A stretch of DNA of 64,000 bases from the NCBI GenBank assembly GCA_905182995.1, contig CAJJDP010000037.1, forward strand, positions 501,369 to 565,368, read 5' to 3'. Origin of the DNA: Paramecium octaurelia (Eukaryota; Ciliophora; Oligohymenophorea; Peniculida; Parameciidae). Numbering within the stretch: the stretch's first letter is position 1; the number at the start of each line of letters is the position of its first letter. The notes beneath the pieces are model-generated. The model worked only from the letters and a program-made list of their open reading frames with translations, was not told the DNA's origin and did not search any database. Made by a program: the position numbers and the translations under genes. Positions 63,110 through 64,000 of the stretch are shown here, piece after piece.

Positions 63110-64000
63110 ATGAAGAACAACACAATGTTTGGAGGAATCTCTTTTGATTGTGGGGATCGTTATAAATTGATAAAATTAGTTGGAACAGGTGCTTATGGTT
63201 CAGTTGTCTTGGCATATGACTTATTGAATAAAAATCATAAAGTTTGATTTTATTGTTATTTATAATTAGGTAGCAATCAAAAAATTAAATTTAATAGAGG
63301 ATGCAATTGATGCAAAGAGAATCTTAAGAGAAATCAAAATCTAAAGATCAATGAATCATCATAATATTCTCAAAATTTATGATATAATATATGATTAGAA
63401 ACCTGAATCTTTTGGTGACATCTATATAGTAAGTCCATATTTTCCAGCAGATCTTCATAAAATAATAAAAAGCAATTAAGATTTGTCAGTGGAGCATGTT
63501 CAATTCATAATGTATCAATTATGTAAAGGACTTTACTATTTGCATTCTTCAGGTTCTATACATAGAGACATAAAGCCTGGAAATATATTAGCAAATGAGA
63601 ATTGTGAAGTTTGTTATTGTGACTTCGGATTTGCTAGAAAAAAAGATGAAATACAAGATCAAATAGAAGAAAATATGACTGAATATGTTGTTACTCGGCA
63701 CTATAGAGCTCCTGAAATCATGTTATCCAGTTAACAATATTCTAAACCTGTTGACATATGGTCATTGGGATGCACATTTGCAGAATTAATGACAAGAAAG
63801 ATTTTATTCAATGCTCCCAACTATATTTAAATGATAAAGATGTTTTTTGATATTTTAGGTCGGCCCTCAGATGAGGAACTCAATTAATTAGTAACGAATG
63901 AAAATGCTTTGTCTTTCATAGAGACTCTGCCTCATAAACCAAAACAACCAGCCTCAAAAAGCGTCCCATTTCCTGATGCCAAAGCAAGGGATTTATTAGA
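63110..64000 (+). CDS. MAP kinase (3' end outside window)
   Basis: A 28-nt intron (63242-63269) follows exon 1. Motifs: [22 protein letters not shown] (ATP Lys), [47 protein letters not shown] and the activation loop [17 protein letters not shown] with the dual-phosphorylation TEY of ERK-type MAPKs, then [20 protein letters not shown]. The usual KPSN of the catalytic loop is KPGN, and DFGLAR is DFGFAR. About 287 residues are inside the window; the last visible part ([11 protein letters not shown]) is the start of the family's final C-lobe helices. Role: terminal kinase of a MAPK cascade. Confidence 0.93.

Overview
The window is macronuclear DNA of a ciliate, most likely Paramecium. The reasons are: very AT-rich sequence; long reading frames that stay open only if TAA and TAG are read as glutamine, with TGA as the sole stop; introns of about 21-33 nt (GTA...TAG) whose removal restores frame in gene after gene; and intergenic gaps often under 100 bp. 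All gene models below use that code. For most multi-exon genes I checked that the spliced length is an exact multiple of three. Two single N characters (42743 and 46410) each separate two identical stretches of about 1.4 kb. These look like unmerged contig overlaps, so about 2.9 kb of the window is probably artefactual duplication.

Layout. 1-7961 (minus) is a giant secreted/membrane cysteine-rich protein with about 22 DUF4215-type repeats; its 3' end lies outside the window. 8070-14325 (minus): a Myb-like protein, a trichocyst matrix protein, a gamma-tubulin-complex-like protein and a small protein starting MGNCSS. 14383-18259 (plus): a coiled-coil protein and a cyclic-nucleotide-domain K+ channel with a zinc knuckle. 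18335-21710: a divergent pair, spartin/senescence-domain protein and Elongator subunit ELP2. 22166-32431: a VPS39/TGFBRAP1-like tethering protein, an unknown protein, a hybrid histidine kinase, an actin-related protein, ribosomal protein uS12 (RPS23) and an old-yellow-enzyme oxidoreductase. 32514-40813: two more cysteine-rich secreted/membrane proteins flanking a two-EF-hand protein. 43140-48933 (minus): a protein kinase with a very Gln/Asn-rich tail and a helical/coiled-coil continuation, containing both artefactual duplications. 48995-51296 (minus): a PI4-kinase beta-like lipid kinase. 51784-54664 (plus): an Aurora-like kinase, a small helix-turn-helix protein and an overlapping membrane microprotein ORF. 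55994-58712 (minus): a pseudokinase starting MGTSSS and a secreted beta-gamma-crystallin protein. 59121-64000: a vWA-domain protein, a MORN-repeat protein and a MAP kinase cut by the window edge.

The genes do not form an operon. A recurring theme is the secretory/endolysosomal system: a trichocyst matrix protein, a crystallin-domain protein resembling granule-tip proteins of Tetrahymena, a HOPS/CORVET subunit, PI4K, spartin, and three surface-type cysteine-rich proteins. Signalling is the second theme: four kinase-fold proteins, a histidine kinase, an EF-hand protein and a K+ channel.
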